This document shows, one piece after another, positions 33,509 through 45,137 of a DNA stretch of 64,000 nucleotides. Position numbers and translations under genes: made by a program. The notes beneath the pieces are model-generated. The model was given only the letters and a program-made list of their open reading frames with translations, was not told the DNA's origin and made no database searches. Numbering within the stretch: position 1 is the first letter of the stretch; each line of letters begins with the position of its first letter. This DNA is from Paramarasmius palmivorus (Eukaryota > Basidiomycota > Agaricomycetes > Agaricales > Marasmiaceae), in assembly GCA_037176845.1 (NCBI GenBank), contig JAYKXP010000014.1, forward strand, positions 1 through 64,000. Direction: 5' to 3'.

Positions 33509-34061
33509 ATGCCTGGTACTACTCTCGAATCGCTCAATCCACCCTACCTAGCAACAATGGATATCTTCACTCCCTTGTCTATTCTCCCTATTACCGCCAT
33601 TCTTCAGGTTGCTCTCGTCGTCGTACAAGCCAACCAAGATCAAGACCAAGACCCTCAACTAGTCTGGAGATTCCAATTCAACTACACCAAGCTACCCTTT
33701 ATCTGCTCGTCAATACTATTCGAAATCGCTCTACACATCGTCCTCCTCTATCCTCTATCCAACGCGCTCATTATCTGGACACATATCCATATGCTTCCAT
33801 TGAGTCTCATCTTCGGTGTGTAGTTCTAGCTCCGTTCCTCGCAATTCCTCTTGACTCTCAATGCCAGCGATGAACGCACCTCCATCAACGTTCTCAACTC
33901 TGGAAAACACATTAAGAGTCATTCTCAGAACCCTCGTTTACTTATCCACACTCAATTTCTTGTTCTTTTTGGCCCCCCCATGCCCAAGGAGTAGACTGAA
34001 ATTCGGCGGGACGTTTCTTATTGTCGTAGTGCTTGGTTATGTTATCAGAGATATTGGGTGA
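33509..34061 (+). CDS. Small multi-pass membrane protein 2, left-arm copy
   Basis: Exons 33,509-33,815 and 33,868-34,061 join in phase to 166 aa. Hydrophobic segments: ILPITAILQVALVVVQ, FICSSILFEIALHIVLLY, LIIWTHIHMLPLSLIF, VILRTLVYLSTLNFLFFL, FLIVVVLGYVIRDIG (which is also the C-terminus). No motif is known. The right-arm copy (48,891-48,348) is also open, with the intron at the same codon, though it differs by a few indels of whole codons. Both arms keep it directly after membrane protein 1, so the two probably work or evolve as a pair. Confidence 0.72.
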
Positions 34062-34099
34062 TGGGTACGTCGTCTTGGGTGTTTTGCTGTTTGTGGTTC

Positions 34100-34620
34100 G
34101 CTGACTTGTTAGGCTTGAGATGCTCTCATTCCGCGACCACCATATCAATGGATTCGCTAGCAATACTCCTAATCACCGCCGTCCTGGAATCTCAAAAGCT
34201 CTTGCCTCAAGATTCTGCGACTCGTTACCCTTGTTTTGCTGGTTCCTCCGAGTCCTAGGCGGATACGCGTTGTACCCTGTCATGATATACCCCCATCTTC
34301 GACTGCCGCGGCGCACTCATATGTTGGCGCTCAGTCTCCATTGGTATGTACCCCATGTCTTCGTTATCAATTACCCCTTGACTCAACTTGATCATAGCAA
34401 TGAACACGCCTTTTACGGACACTTCAAGCCTGGAGTACGCAGCTACTTCAAGATTCACTCGCTTTGTTGGCCACTCACCTCGTTCGAGCAAAACAGGAGC
34501 TTGGGAAGGTTTATCGCTGTGCGTCGTTGGAAGGAATGGTTTACACTCATGACCCTGATGCACTTTTCACTATTGAAGGACTTGTCACATACATTGAATT
34601 CTTGTAGTAACTCGATCTGT
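34100..34620 (+). pseudogene. Third small membrane-protein gene, left-arm copy, decayed
   Basis: The plus strand reads DSLAILLITAVLESQKLLPQ and then shifts frame. The right-arm counterpart (48,216 downward) has SLATLLITAFLEISKALASR followed by VIVYPHLRLRTHTLALSLIL, a pattern like the third segment of membrane protein 2. This suggests a diverged tandem duplicate of that gene. The 3' end (CTCGATCTGTAAAG ... CATGTACAATCAT) equals the 3' flank of hydrophobin-like gene 2. Confidence 0.6.
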
Positions 34621-34734
34621 AAAGACATACAATCATGTACAATCATCAAGCCGAGTCTCCAAACGACCTAACGGTTTGGTCCTTGATGGAGTCCTCGTGG
34701 CTGAACCAGCCTGTTCCTCATCCGAGGAATACTT

Positions 34735-35135
34735 GGTACCCTGAACAAAGCGGAAAGCGTGATCAATGCCAATGTCAATGCGGGGAATAATCAATAGGCT
34801 AACCTGGGAGGAGCGACTGTGACTATTACTGGCTTGTTGTCAGAAGCGTTGAAGGCGAAATTTGGTCGCCGCGGAAATGTACTGTGGTGGACGATTTGTA
34901 ACAATCGCCTAGCTGTTCTCAGCCTTTCACCACGATGTCTCGACGTTCAGACTTCTATGACCACGCCTCTGTTACTGTTTTCTCTGGCCTACGCAACTCT
35001 TCAAGCGCCTCTTCACCAGGAAAAGACCCCGAGAGTTCAAGGATTCCGCAACGAAACGCCGCAAGTGCAATCCCGAGTAGCAGCCTTTGGACAATGGTTT
35101 AGGAGCTTTGGGAGGGGTTGGTTGAGGGGTATTGG
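34735..35135 (+). pseudogene. Hydrophobin-like gene relic (left arm, second)
   Basis: The word AAAGCGTGATCAATGCC begins a match to exon 3: VINANVNAGNNQ, stop, ANLGGAT, TITGLLSEA. The last part keeps the TITGLLS string found in both living copies. Unlike the right-arm counterpart it is not interrupted by a transposon, so it shows the empty site. Confidence 0.65.
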
Positions 35136-35229
35136 GTATGCGTAGTACGTTCCCGTCAGGCTGTGTGGTAGCAGTGAGTCTTCTCAAACCAGGTCTTTCG
35201 TCTAACCTTACCTTGTATTCCGACAGGGC

Positions 35230-35520
35230 TTGCACAGCTCTACTTGGCCTTCATCCACCCCCATCCGACGTGACGGTATTCTTTGGGTGAAAAACGAACG
35301 TTTGAACAAGGAATGGTTCATTTCCAAGCCCACTTGTACCCGGAACATACAAGCAGAGGTATCTACCGATGGCGACATCTCCCTGGACCTCTACCGCGAC
35401 GAACAGCTGTTACCTTCCCTTCCCAGCGATAAAGGAGGAAGAGAGCTCTCGCCTTTCACAGCACTTTGCTCGTATTCCGTCGAAGACTGGAATGGGCAAA
35501 GCTCTGAACAAATGCCATAG
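35230..35520 (+). pseudogene. EWFIxKP-family fragment (left arm)
   Basis: The frame contains NERLNKEWFISKPTCTRN, DGDISLDLYRDEQLLPSLP and YSVEDWNGQSSEQMP before a stop at 35,520. The upstream frame is broken. The matching region is at 45,480-45,720 (minus) in the right arm. The family is unknown. Confidence 0.55.
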
Positions 35521-37795
35521 GTTTAAGCCTTGGCATGCGGCCCGCCAACTTTGTGGGTAGAGGTATGTATGATATCTCCAATCATAGTCAGCTATTCCGT
35601 CTCAAACAACCCAAACAGCAAGTCGACCGCCGTCGCTGGCTCTGAAGTTTATTGGTACCTTTACCCTCCTGGTCTACACCAAACACTCACCGGCACCTTC
35701 CGAATTCGGCGGGACGTTTCTTGTTGTCGTAGTAGCACCGCGGGCAATCTCTTGGTCACCTACACTCTAGGCGTTGCAGAGTCGCCTCCTTCCCGTATCT
35801 TAGACAGCCAGGACAGTTGAACAAAGGGAACAAAGGGCGGATAACATCTGATAGCACCCGGGGTACTGAGGCCTCTTTGTCTCTTGCTATTCCATTGAGG
35901 GCGACACCGCATCGCCTACACTGTAGGTGACCTGGTAGATGCCCCCGGTGTAGGTCGTAGTGCTTGGTTATGTTATCAGGGATATTGGGGGAGCGCGTTC
36001 GAGAACGTGAAAAGGGTTATCCATGGAAAAGAATGGATCTTCGAGGGTTTGGATGGCGTTTTTGGGCTTGAGAGGGTTAGACGGCGTTTGGACATTTAGT
36101 CGCCTTGGAAGAGCTATGAGCAACGGTGAAAAACAGTAAGAGTAGCGAACATACCAAACTGATGATCGTGTCTTGAATTCGATTTTGCTGAATTACTGAA
36201 CGGCGTATTAGATCTAAGAATAACACACAAAAAACATGTGAATGCACCTTTGTAGGCCCAAAGAGATGAACGCGTTGATGAACGAGGCAAAGAACGAGGT
36301 GGACGTTTTGAGGAAAGGCAAGCGCCGGCGACGAACGCGCTTGCACCTCGACCACCATGACCCTTTTCTACCCAACGCTTCCGACTCTGAGGGCTCTAAT
36401 TCGGCCGTATATACAGTCGATGTAGCAGGTACGTACCTTTTTAATATCCCTTGCAGCACGCTCAGCCTATCTCACAGGCAAACTACACCTTATGCCGACT
36501 ACCAGCTTCTTTTTGTGCTCAGAGTGGGGACTTCGCCAGGTAAACAACCACGGAAAGGTATGGCTCCGACCCTTCAGTTCATTTTCTCATTCTCATGGCC
36601 TCCACAGCGCCTAGTATTTGACCTCAAAGTGGCCTTCCATCTCGAAACCACCTTACAACCAACACCCTTGCGCGCACTCTTGTAGCTCCAAATTACCCTG
36701 CAGGCTATTTCTGAAGTTGTGTGCGAGGGTCTTATCGAAGTGAAGACGGAGGATAGTGACCGATTCAAATATGATACTTCGAAGACCAAAGGTATACTCT
36801 TTAACCTGTTGCCTCTATCAACCAATCTTACCATCTTTCATTACAAGATTTGGAGCGACAGAGGTACCGAGGAGAAGTGTTCCGGACCTTGATTCATTCA
36901 ATCGCTCATAGTAGTGTGCCAGTGCAACCAACAGTCCAGATATTCCCAAAACAGAATACCATGTTACCTTTTGGTATCGTACGCCTCATAGGCTTCAGCG
37001 TACCTCAGCGCTTGAAGCTGGGGTCACGTCAAATACAGATATGCAACTCTTTTGCTCGGTGCTCCCGTCAGGTCAAACTCCCGAATTTCAAGCGTCCCAA
37101 AATCCCGGTCCATGGGTTAGCGCATTCGCCTGCTCTGGAAGAATTCATGGTGCTTCTGAGCTAGGACCTGCACGCGAGCCCATTCTACTAGCTCAGAGGT
37201 GAACATGAACACGAATTTTTGTTTCGAAGGTGAATAATGCTTCCCCATCTTTTTATCACGCGTATTCGCTAACTACGCACTCTAAAAACACGAACCAGGA
37301 TCCATTCAGCCTAAGGCTAGGTAAATCCCAACGCGCTCCGGGGTACAGGACGAAAAGAGTCAAGCTACCGTACCTCCCGGTGCTCTTGCTAGTACCCACA
37401 TAGATCGTCATGGAGCCTAGCTCTGCTCTCGTATCGATCATTCGATCTCTACGCGCGCGCAGCAGACACCAACACGCCCAATCTATACCGATGCTTTGGT
37501 GGTCTGGATTTCGGTTTCTCGTTCAAGGCTCAGCGTTATACGGAGAGTGGACCCCTAGTTGATTTTGTCAGCTAGGCCATAGGCGTGGGCTCGAACTTTG
37601 GTGCTGAAGGTAAAAACTCGTCTCCCAAATTCATGATGCAGCATTGATTTATTCTACACTCGTAGATCCCAAAGCTTTACATCCCCAAACCTGAAGAACA
37701 CCAGCATGAACAGGAACATATTCCGTCCCTTCTGCAGTGAATGTTCGCCTCGCATTCTTGCAATTCAACGATGACTTATACCCCAGCCAACTTCT
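35521..37795. repeat. Left-arm inner part without a supported gene
   Basis: Pieces at 36,240-36,540, 37,190-37,330, 37,480-37,640 and 37,650-37,760 have inverted partners at 43,000-43,450, 42,700-42,860, 42,340-42,540 and 42,220-42,330. A plus-strand exon may be present near 36,242-36,540 (RTRLHLDHHDPFLPN and NSAVYTVD, with a GTACGTAC splice-like site), matched by HLDHHDSFPSNVSLSEDSSS on the minus strand at 43.4 kb. No family is recognised. Confidence 0.45.
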
Positions 37796-37799
37796 ACAA

Positions 37800-39075
37800 C
37801 CCAACATCGAATCTACTCCTGTTCTTGCTCCTGGGTCGTCTTCTACCAGACTACTTCCCAAAGATCTTTGGGCCGAGCGAGAAAGAAACTCTTGATATCG
37901 ATGCGTCGAGAGCGGCTTTTGAGAAGGTCGTCAAGGAGGTCAATGATAGCTATGGCTCGGCCGAAGGAGATGCGAATGCGAAGAAGGAATGGTCGTTCGA
38001 TGAAGTTGTTTACGGGTTAGTCTACCTTGCTTTGATTTACTTTTTGAAATTGACCGATTTTGGTAAGGTTCACTAAAGTGGCCAACGAAACTATGTGTAG
38101 ACCGATTCGAGCATTAACCAAGGCGAGAGGTTATGCTACGGGGCAACATGTGTACGCTATTACCTTTCTCCTCACTTCTCTACGATTGACTATTCCGAGA
38201 CAGACTCGCATCCTTCGGTGGCGCAGGAGGTCAACACGCGTGCGAGATTGCCAAATTACTTGGGATACATACCATCTTGATCCACCGATATTCATCTGTG
38301 TTGAGTACATATGGATTAGCACTGGCCGACCGGTAAAATTCGTTTTCCTAGCCCTTGCTTTTCGTTCCCGTTACTGACGTACCGCTGTCAACCAACAGCG
38401 CACATGAAATTCAAGCTCCAAGCTCCACCTTTTACACAGCCAACAACAAACCAGAACTGATATCGCGTCTGGATAAACTCGAAGACGAAGTCCGTGAAGA
38501 ACTCCGGAAAAGGGATTTGAGGGAACGCGAGTGCGCGTGGAAAGGATGCTTAATATGCGGTTTGAGGGCACGGATACGGCGTTGATGGTTTTACCTGAGG
38601 GTGATGAAAAGGCTGGTGAAGAAGGCGAGGATTTCTTGAAGGCGTTTAGAAGGACGTATAAGAACGAGTTTGGGTTCTTACTAGAGGGGAAAACGATAGT
38701 TGTGGATGATATCAAGGTGAGTTTGGCGGATCTGAATGGCTGGGTAACTTTAGCACTGATTGGATCCTGAAGGTTCAAGGTATTGGCAAGACGTTCGACA
38801 CGCTCGGCGAAACCGTCTTTTCAGAGATGGATAGGCTTCGTGAATCCGACGCTATCAAACCGGCTGCGAAAGAGAAGATAGATTCCAGGCATTCGGTGTA
38901 CTTTGACCAGATCGATAGAGTTGACGATACCCCTGTATACCTCTTGGATAAACTGGACTTTGGAGAGCAGGTTTATGGTCCGGCGATCGTGATTGACGAT
39001 ACGCAAACGACAGTGGTTGTACCTGGCGCTAAGGCGGTTCTAGGAAGGAAACATCTGGTGATTGAGTTGGATTAG
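37800..39075 (+). pseudogene. 5-oxoprolinase fragment (end of HyuA half)
   Basis: 5-oxoprolinase opens 5-oxoproline to glutamate with ATP in glutathione turnover and is about 1,300 aa long. Here only the C-terminal part of the HyuA half is seen: LLGRLLPDYFPKIFGPSEKE, then (after an intron) [104 protein letters not shown] and AVLGRKHLVIELD with a stop at 39,075. The N-terminal half and the whole HyuB half are absent. Introns are kept at their borders, so it is a copied genomic piece, not a retrocopy. The left edge coincides with the inner end of the left palindrome arm. Confidence 0.8.
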
Positions 39076-39299
39076 TGCAAGGCGAGGCAACGATGTATTA
39101 ATAGGTGTGCTTATAATTGGATTGTCGCTGAATTGGGTTGACACTGATGTGATTTCGACAAAATCGGATCCAACTACACGAGGAAAGCCCGCTTCTGGAC
39201 CAGCTTCACTTCAGCAGGTATCCTTTTTTTCATACTTGGCATAGGTTTTTAGTTGTGTTTAAGGCGGCAACTTCCTAATACTGAGTGTCCCTACTATGT

Positions 39300-39432
39300 T
39301 TGATATCAAGCACGTCAAAGAGCATCTTGCATTCAGGGGCAAACAAGTCAAGCCACTCACTCGGTGGCTCAAGGAGCATCATGATGCATTCATGGATGAC
39401 AAGTATGATTCATGGTGCTTCTCTATGCAATA
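39300..39432 (+). other. Short open segment of unknown origin
   Basis: The plus strand reads FDIKHVKEHLAFRGKQVKPL and TRWLKEHHDAFMDDKYD before a stop at about 39,432. It looks like a coding remnant, perhaps of a transposon, but I cannot name it. Confidence 0.25.
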
Positions 39433-39534
39433 AATTCTGACTAGAGCTATATGAAGCTACAGCGCCCCACAATACAGTTACAGACATATATGAACTGCAA
39501 ATGTCAAGCACGCACCATCTTACAAGTATTCATC

Positions 39535-41170
39535 ATGTCTTCAACCTTGTCCGACTCAAGCATCCCTAGGGCTAGAGACCTAGCAAAATTTTATTCAGTA
39601 CAACTTGTCATTCTCTATCCGCATACAATATTATCGGTACGTGTCGAGAATTATCTATTGCTTATCCGGTTATTGACCATGTTAAATTGCAGATATTACT
39701 TTATACACACGGTACATCCAATGACAGACTTATCTGTGTGGGATAACAACTATTTGCAGGTCTCTACACGTTCCTGTTTGGAGTTTACATTTATATGATG
39801 AGGTCTCGAGACCACACCCGCAAAGTAACAGCATCTTGGCACCACCTCCTTGTGTTTTACAACACAGTCACTCTTTTTATATTGTCTACAACGTTCGTAA
39901 TCACCGTCACCATGTATCAAGTCCACGATGCTGCCGCGAACTTCAACATAGTTCAAACGGGAGACATCGAACGGGCCTACCCGCTTAGCACAGGTGGAGA
40001 ATATGTGGCGCTTATGTCTGCGACCTTTCCTTCAAGTTCAAAGGCTTGATAATGCTAATCGTACGATCAACAGCATTTTAATACGGATTCTTCCCGTGCT
40101 TTCAAAGTACCTCCCGAAATTTTGAGCCCTACAGCATTGAAAGGCTAAAAATCTTCCAGTACTTCCGCAGATTGTATTCTTGTACGTTTCCGACCTTCGG
40201 ATCCACCGTTACTCGTGGGTAGGCAGGCTGAACTATGTCTATTTCAGATTCACCGGTGCTGGCTCATCTGGGATAAGACAAAACGAGTTCTAATCCCATT
40301 CATCCTAGCATCTGTTTTTGTAAATGGTCTGTACCCAAGTCGATGAGTCCGTTTATTTCCATCACTGATGACTTACGGAACAGTTTTTGGCATCGTCGCC
40401 AACTCAGTCCTGCTCATCAGTGTGATTGGAATCACGAAAAGGGATAATGAGGCAAGGATCATCTACTTCTTCAATATAGGCAACGTATTATTGTTCACAT
40501 TTATGGTCTTGACTGTTATTTTAAACTTGGTTCTCACGAGTCTCACTGGTATGTTTTTCGCAGTTCTGTGTAACGTGAATCTTGTCTGAATTCTTATAGC
40601 ATTCCGGATATGGTGGGTTCGTCGGGAGTCCCAGAGGCTTTACCGTGAAGGCTTCCAGCTTCCTGGCCAGAGCGCATCGGTGTTTTCTTGGGCATCCAGG
40701 ATAATGTGAGTATATTTCCTTTGAGATTTTAGTGCCGAGATGCTCACCGATGTCCTTCACTGCCATGAATTGTTCTTGAGTAGACTGGAATCCGGATTGA
40801 TCTTCCCAATGTGTATGATCTCACACCTCATCTTGGTCAATACCGCATTGTCGAAATGGCTATATGATTTCTCATCCATTTCCGTTCTCGCCGCTGTGAG
40901 TCTGCACACTTACCTCAGATGTGAGCTTGGCTGATCCACTGAAATCAGGGCATTGCACCCACCCTGCTCCTGGTGGCTGCAAACCTCAAAGATAGCACAC
41001 AAGAGATTCAGGAGAAGATGTCACAGATTCATTCTTCGAGTCGCGAAGCGGCGAGGAAACCATCCATGCGTTCCGAGCTTCAATGTGTGGATTTGACCCA
41101 TGACATAGAACGACAAGAGAGCAATGTGATTGATGGACGGAAGAACATGGCAGTGAGGTGCTACTGCTAG
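39535..41170 (+). CDS. Multi-pass (about seven helices) membrane protein
   Basis: A multi-exon gene. Exon 1 is 39,535-39,636 (MSSTLSDSSIPRARDLAKFY). Later parts read GLYTFLFGVYIYMMRSRDHT, TLFILSTTFVITVTMYQVHD, NIVQTGDIERAYPLSTGGEY, CILIHRCWLIWDKTKRVLIP with FILASVFVNG, VFGIVANSVLLISVIGI, VLLFTFMVLTVILNLVL, IFPMCMISHLILVNTALSKW and APTLLLVAANL, with a polar tail to the stop at 41,170. The pattern matches a large group of Agaricomycete integral membrane proteins of unknown function with about seven helices. The join around 40,050-40,150 (between the GGEYVALMSA exon and CILIHR) is not clear and could hold a break. It lies in the spacer between the palindrome arms. Confidence 0.6.
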
Positions 41171-41229
41171 CATCTACCACCGATGTGACTATACACGAAC
41201 GTCGAAGATACCAATTGTATAATATCTGG

Positions 41230-41910
41230 ACATGTCATAATATAACATCATTTTCCTTCCCAATACTTACCGTAGAACCCAGAACCCCAGAAGGCCAAAT
41301 CATACTACGCTCGTTATCATCCTGGGGCTCGCCATTAGAAGATGATAAGCCATTGGGCCAGTAACCCTTCTTGCAGAATCCACTGCATCCGAACCAAGCA
41401 GTGTCGGATTCCGGACTCCAATACGAGTGTTGAGCTTGCATCTCGATACGTCTTCGCCATGAGCCCGATTGCTCGCTTCCGCAGCTCCCGTTTCTCGGGA
41501 ACACACGGCGAATCCATCCAAAACACATTCCCCAGTGCTAATTCCTCAACCTTCCCTGCAAGACCGCGGATCTGACACGTAGGACTCGGAGGCCCGATCT
41601 CGGTTGTGCTCCCCATACCATCTGCCCAGATGCGAGATGTTATGACATACGGACCCTCAGACGCTCGATGAGTCGAGAGATTGTCTGCCCCTATGATAGG
41701 TTTCTCCCGGCTGTAGAATCTCCAAAACGCATTCCTTCGGAGGTGCGACGATGGCGCGTTCAAACTTTGCATAGATTTCCACATTCGCTTCGTGATTTCC
41801 GAATACAGTAATCATCCTTCCATTTCGGGAAAGGCCTCGTGAAACTTGAGGTGCGAGCATGCTAGTATTACCGTACACACAGTCCTTGTACACCGCGTGA
41901 ACGCCCACTG
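41230..41910 (-). pseudogene. HET-domain-like fragment
   Basis: The minus strand contains NLSTHRASEGPYVITSRIWA, DGMGSTTEIGPPS, GNVFWMDSPCVPEKRELRKR, AIGLMAKTYRDASSTLVLES and RMQWILQEGLLAQWL, the typical core of Agaricomycete heterokaryon-incompatibility-like proteins (WADGMG, WMDSLCVP and YRDA words). Upstream, FGNHEANVEIYAKFERAI is in another frame. The start and the long C-terminal part are missing. These proteins are linked in ascomycetes to non-self recognition and cell death; this copy is broken. Confidence 0.65.
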
Positions 41911-43540
41911 CTATAGAAAGGAATCAGCACCTTGAAAAAAACTAGCTAGTAGATTCCAATGCTACTTACCAGACTCTCTAACCGCTTCCCAAGGATCTCC
42001 TAAATCTCAATTCACAAGTGACCAACTGACACCTCAATCCAACGCTGAACCTTGGAACAGTACCCGGAACTCAGCTTTCCGACACCCCCAATTCGCCGGT
42101 GCATCCAATGTAGCTGAAACATCATAATTTGGCGACGACATCCGGAGCTAATGTTGATCCTGTATAATCAATCTTGAGGCGAGTAGGGGATCGAAGCGCT
42201 GGTTCAAGAGTAGGTTTTATGTCGAGTTGCAGAAACTGGCGGAGTATGAGCTATCGTTGAGGTACAAGAATGCGAAAACATGTACCACAGAAGGTGCGGA
42301 ATATGTTCGTGTTTTATTGGCATTTGAGATGTGGAACTTGGGGATCTAGGGCAAATAGTCAAAGCTGCATCATAAATTTGGGAGACGAGTTTTCACCTTC
42401 AGCATGACAATACAAGCTCGCGCCTATGTCCTAGCTGAAAAAATCAACTAGGGGTTCACCGTTCTCCATCCAACGCTGAAAGCGAGAGACAATGAACCGC
42501 AATCTAGACCACCAAAGCCTTAAGTTGTCAATTTGGGACGTTGGTGTCGGCTAGCGCATGTAAAGATCAAACGATCAATACGAGAGCGGGAGTGGTGAGT
42601 TCCATGACGATCTCTGCAGGTGTAGCGAGAGCATGTTCACAGTAGAGGCAGGGAGGTATGGTAGCCTGAGTGTGATCTCGTCCTGTACCGCGGAAATCGT
42701 TGCAGTTTACCTAGCTATACTGTGGGCTTAGGTACAGTGGATCCTGGTTTGCGTATGGGATCTAGATTGCGTAGTTGCTGAATACGCATGATAAAAGGAT
42801 GGGGAAGCATTATTCACCTTTGAAACAAAAACTCATGTTCATGTTCACCTCTGAGCTAGTAGCATGGGCTTGCGTACAATACTATCTTTAGCTCAGAAGC
42901 ATCATGAGTGCTTATGCTATTGTCGGGATGTCTGGGCCTTACTAGGGGAGCTGGTGGTTGCAACACTCAGAGCTCAGCTATGGGTTGGTGTGGATAGCAC
43001 GAGCGGTAACACTAACGACTTGAACCAAGTAGACATAATCGATAGTTGACGGTGCCAGGGAAGGGTCGAGGTTACATCCAATTTTTGGTTTTGAGTTTGT
43101 TGAATATCCAAAGCCTAGCGGTGTCGATGACATGAGAATGGGAGAGAGAACAAGAGGATGAGAACGTACCTTTTTATTCCTTTTTATTGATTCTACTAGT
43201 GCATTCCCACTCTGAACACTCGCAAGGTCGAGGTAGGAGCCATACGGCGTAGTTTTCCTGAGGCATGGGCTAAGCGTATTGCCAGGGGTATAGGCAAAAT
43301 AACGTGTACCCTTTACATTAAAGAGGATGCGGTCAGCCGAACTAGAATCCTCAGACAAGGAGACGTTTGATGGAAAAGAGTCGTGGTGGTCGAGGTGCAA
43401 GCGTGTTCGCCGCGGCGCTCGGCTTTCCTCAGAACGTCCACCTCGTTCAACGCGTTCATCTCTGTGGGCATACGAAGGTGCGTTCAGCTGTTTCTGCGTA
43501 CTGTTTTTGGATTCAAGCGCTGGCCATGGTTGTCGAATCC
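41911..43540. repeat. Inner end of the right arm, no supported gene
   Basis: From about 42,200 the sequence is the inverted partner of 37,760 and inward (GATGCAGC, GGGAGACGAG and GAACATGAACAC words). A minus-strand frame at 42,978-43,400 is the counterpart of the possible exon at 36.3 kb. Nothing is recognised at 41,911-42,200. Confidence 0.45.
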
Positions 43541-43544
43541 TCCT

Positions 43545-43990
43545 TACGCTGGCTACGATGCTTATTCTGCTACCACCGTCATGCCCACCAAGTCAACTCG
43601 TCCTTCAAGCTCACTCGAATCGCCCTATCAAGAAACGTTCGTTGGCAATACTCCTGAACTCCGCCGTCCTGGAAATCTCAAAGGCTCTCGCCTCAAGATT
43701 CTGCGATTCGTTACCCTTGTTTTACTCGTTACTTCTAGGCGGACACCCATCATGCCCTGTCATCGTATACCCCCATCTTCGACTGCGCATTCATACGTTG
43801 GCGCTCAGTCTCATCGTTGGTATGTACCCCTTGTCCTCGCTATCAATTACCCCTTAACTCAGCTTGATCATATATAGCTCTGAACATGCCTTTTACGGAC
43901 ACTTCAAGCCTGGAGTACGCAGCTAATTGCAAGATTTACTTGCTTTGCTGGTCACGCTCACGCAAGAACGAGAACAAGGAGATTGGTGCA
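43545..43990 (+). pseudogene. Third small membrane-protein gene, extra copy at 43.5 kb
   Basis: It is close to 34,120-34,480 in the same orientation (ACTCCTGAACTCCGCCGTCC, TACCCCCATCTTCGACTG, ACCTTTTACGGACACTTC-like words). Because it is direct, not inverted, relative to the left arm, it was moved in separately, together with or next to the lactonase gene. Frames are broken. Confidence 0.6.
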
Positions 43991-44204
43991 TCCGAGTCGT
44001 TTTTAGGTGAAAGTGTTGAACTTCAAGTTGCTGACTTGGGTAACTCGCCTGTTGTCTGGGAGTTGTTGGAGTTGAAGGTCGCGGACATTGGTTTCTGTAC
44101 TTTTTTCTGGGATTATTATAATGATTCGTAGATTAACGCCTGATCTATATGTACTATATGCAATGTACGATACCGTGTATAATTATAATTCGCCGACACA
44201 CACC

Positions 44205-45095
44205 CTACGCTTCAATCGTTCCCGGCCAAAACGCCGTATCCTTATTCTCCCTAAACCAAGGTTCATCATGCCCAATAATCACCTTCGTCCTTTCCTCCTC
44301 CAAAAACCTCCTAATACACCTCAAATGCACCTCCGCCTCCTCCCTATCCGCATTCACACACCCTCCTGGAAACGGACTCCCAGCCACACCATGAGCGACA
44401 TGCGATTCACCCGTAATAATATTCCAATGGTGTGCGCTATCCCCTGCGAGGAGTATCCAATCTCCATCCGGGGAGGTACGTACAAGGACATTAATATGTC
44501 CAGGTAAATGACCCGGCGCGTCGACGATGAACAAACTCCCATCTCCATAGAAATCCAATGTTCTCTCAAACGGGCCTACTTTCCCCCATTCCTTCGATTG
44601 TGCATCGAGAAACACCGTCCTATCCACCGGTAACAAATCACTCGCGAACGACGAGTTGGGGTCTGCTGGGTATCCTGGTTGGAACAACCTTTGCGCATTC
44701 GCTCCGACTAGGAACGTGCTCTCGGGAAAGAACCTCGGATTACAGACATGATCAAAATGAACATGCGTCAAGCAGATATAATCGATCTGGGAAGGCTCCA
44801 ACCCGCCGTTTCGTAACGATTCAACGACATCCTGAGGAACACGTACGTCCCAATTCTGACAAATCGAAACGTCGAAGGGGGTGTAGTTTTCCCAGTCTTT
44901 GCGGAGACCTAGGTCGACTAGCATCTTGGTGTTGTTGGTGGGATGTTGGATGAGGAAAGAAAGGGAAGGAGCGTCGAGGGTTGACCCTGGGGCGGCGTTG
45001 TCTAGGAGCATGTCGAGTTTGAGTTCCATGAATCCGGCTTGGAGAGCGGAGATGGTGCAGTAGGGTTGGTTGGGGGTTGGTGTTGGGAGGCTCAT
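44205..45095 (-). CDS. Metallo-beta-lactamase-fold lactonase, intact
   Basis: A single-exon gene of 296 aa. The metal site is THVHFDH (H111, H113, D115, H116), DAPGHLPGH (H195, H200), AGDSAHHW (D219) and IIGHDEPW (H276), the pattern of the AHL-lactonase/AttM-like branch of the metallo-beta-lactamase superfamily, which binds two metal ions and opens lactone rings. Related fungal enzymes are reported to cleave acyl-homoserine lactones; the substrate here is inferred. There is no signal peptide, so it is probably cytosolic. The ATG at 45,095 follows a TATA box by 34 nt and matches the start of the second copy. The third small membrane-protein relic lies downstream and the EWFIxKP relic upstream. 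Confidence 0.85.
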   Translation of the reverse strand: MSLPTPTPNQPYCTISALQAGFMELKLDMLLDNAAPGSTLDAPSLSFLIQHPTNNTKMLVDLGLRKDWENYTPFDVSICQNWDVRVPQDVVESLRNGGLEPSQIDYICLTHVHFDHVCNPRFFPESTFLVGANAQRLFQPGYPADPNSSFASDLLPVDRTVFLDAQSKEWGKVGPFERTLDFYGDGSLFIVDAPGHLPGHINVLVRTSPDGDWILLAGDSAHHWNIITGESHVAHGVAGSPFPGGCVNADREEAEVHLRCIRRFLEEERTKVIIGHDEPWFRENKDTAFWPGTIEA

Positions 45096-45128
45096 GGTTT
45101 GTTGAGTTTTTGGGTGTCGTTTCTGGGG

Positions 45129-45137
45129 TTTTATATA
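45129..45137 (-). promoter_or_regulatory. TATA box of the intact lactonase gene
   Basis: TATATAAAA on the minus strand, 34 nt before the ATG. The second lactonase has TTATAAAA at the equivalent place (57,951-57,958). Confidence 0.6.

Larger units (their letters stand above)
26620..37795 (+). repeat. Left arm of the large inverted duplication
   Basis: Successive blocks from 26.62 to 37.76 kb have partners in reverse order and orientation at 56.13 down to 42.2 kb. Clear anchors are the SGYPLW exons, the promoter-like block, the His-rich gene, the tandem repeat, both membrane-protein genes, two hydrophobin relics and the EWFIxKP relic. Identity varies by eye from about 75% to over 90%. Confidence 0.85.
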
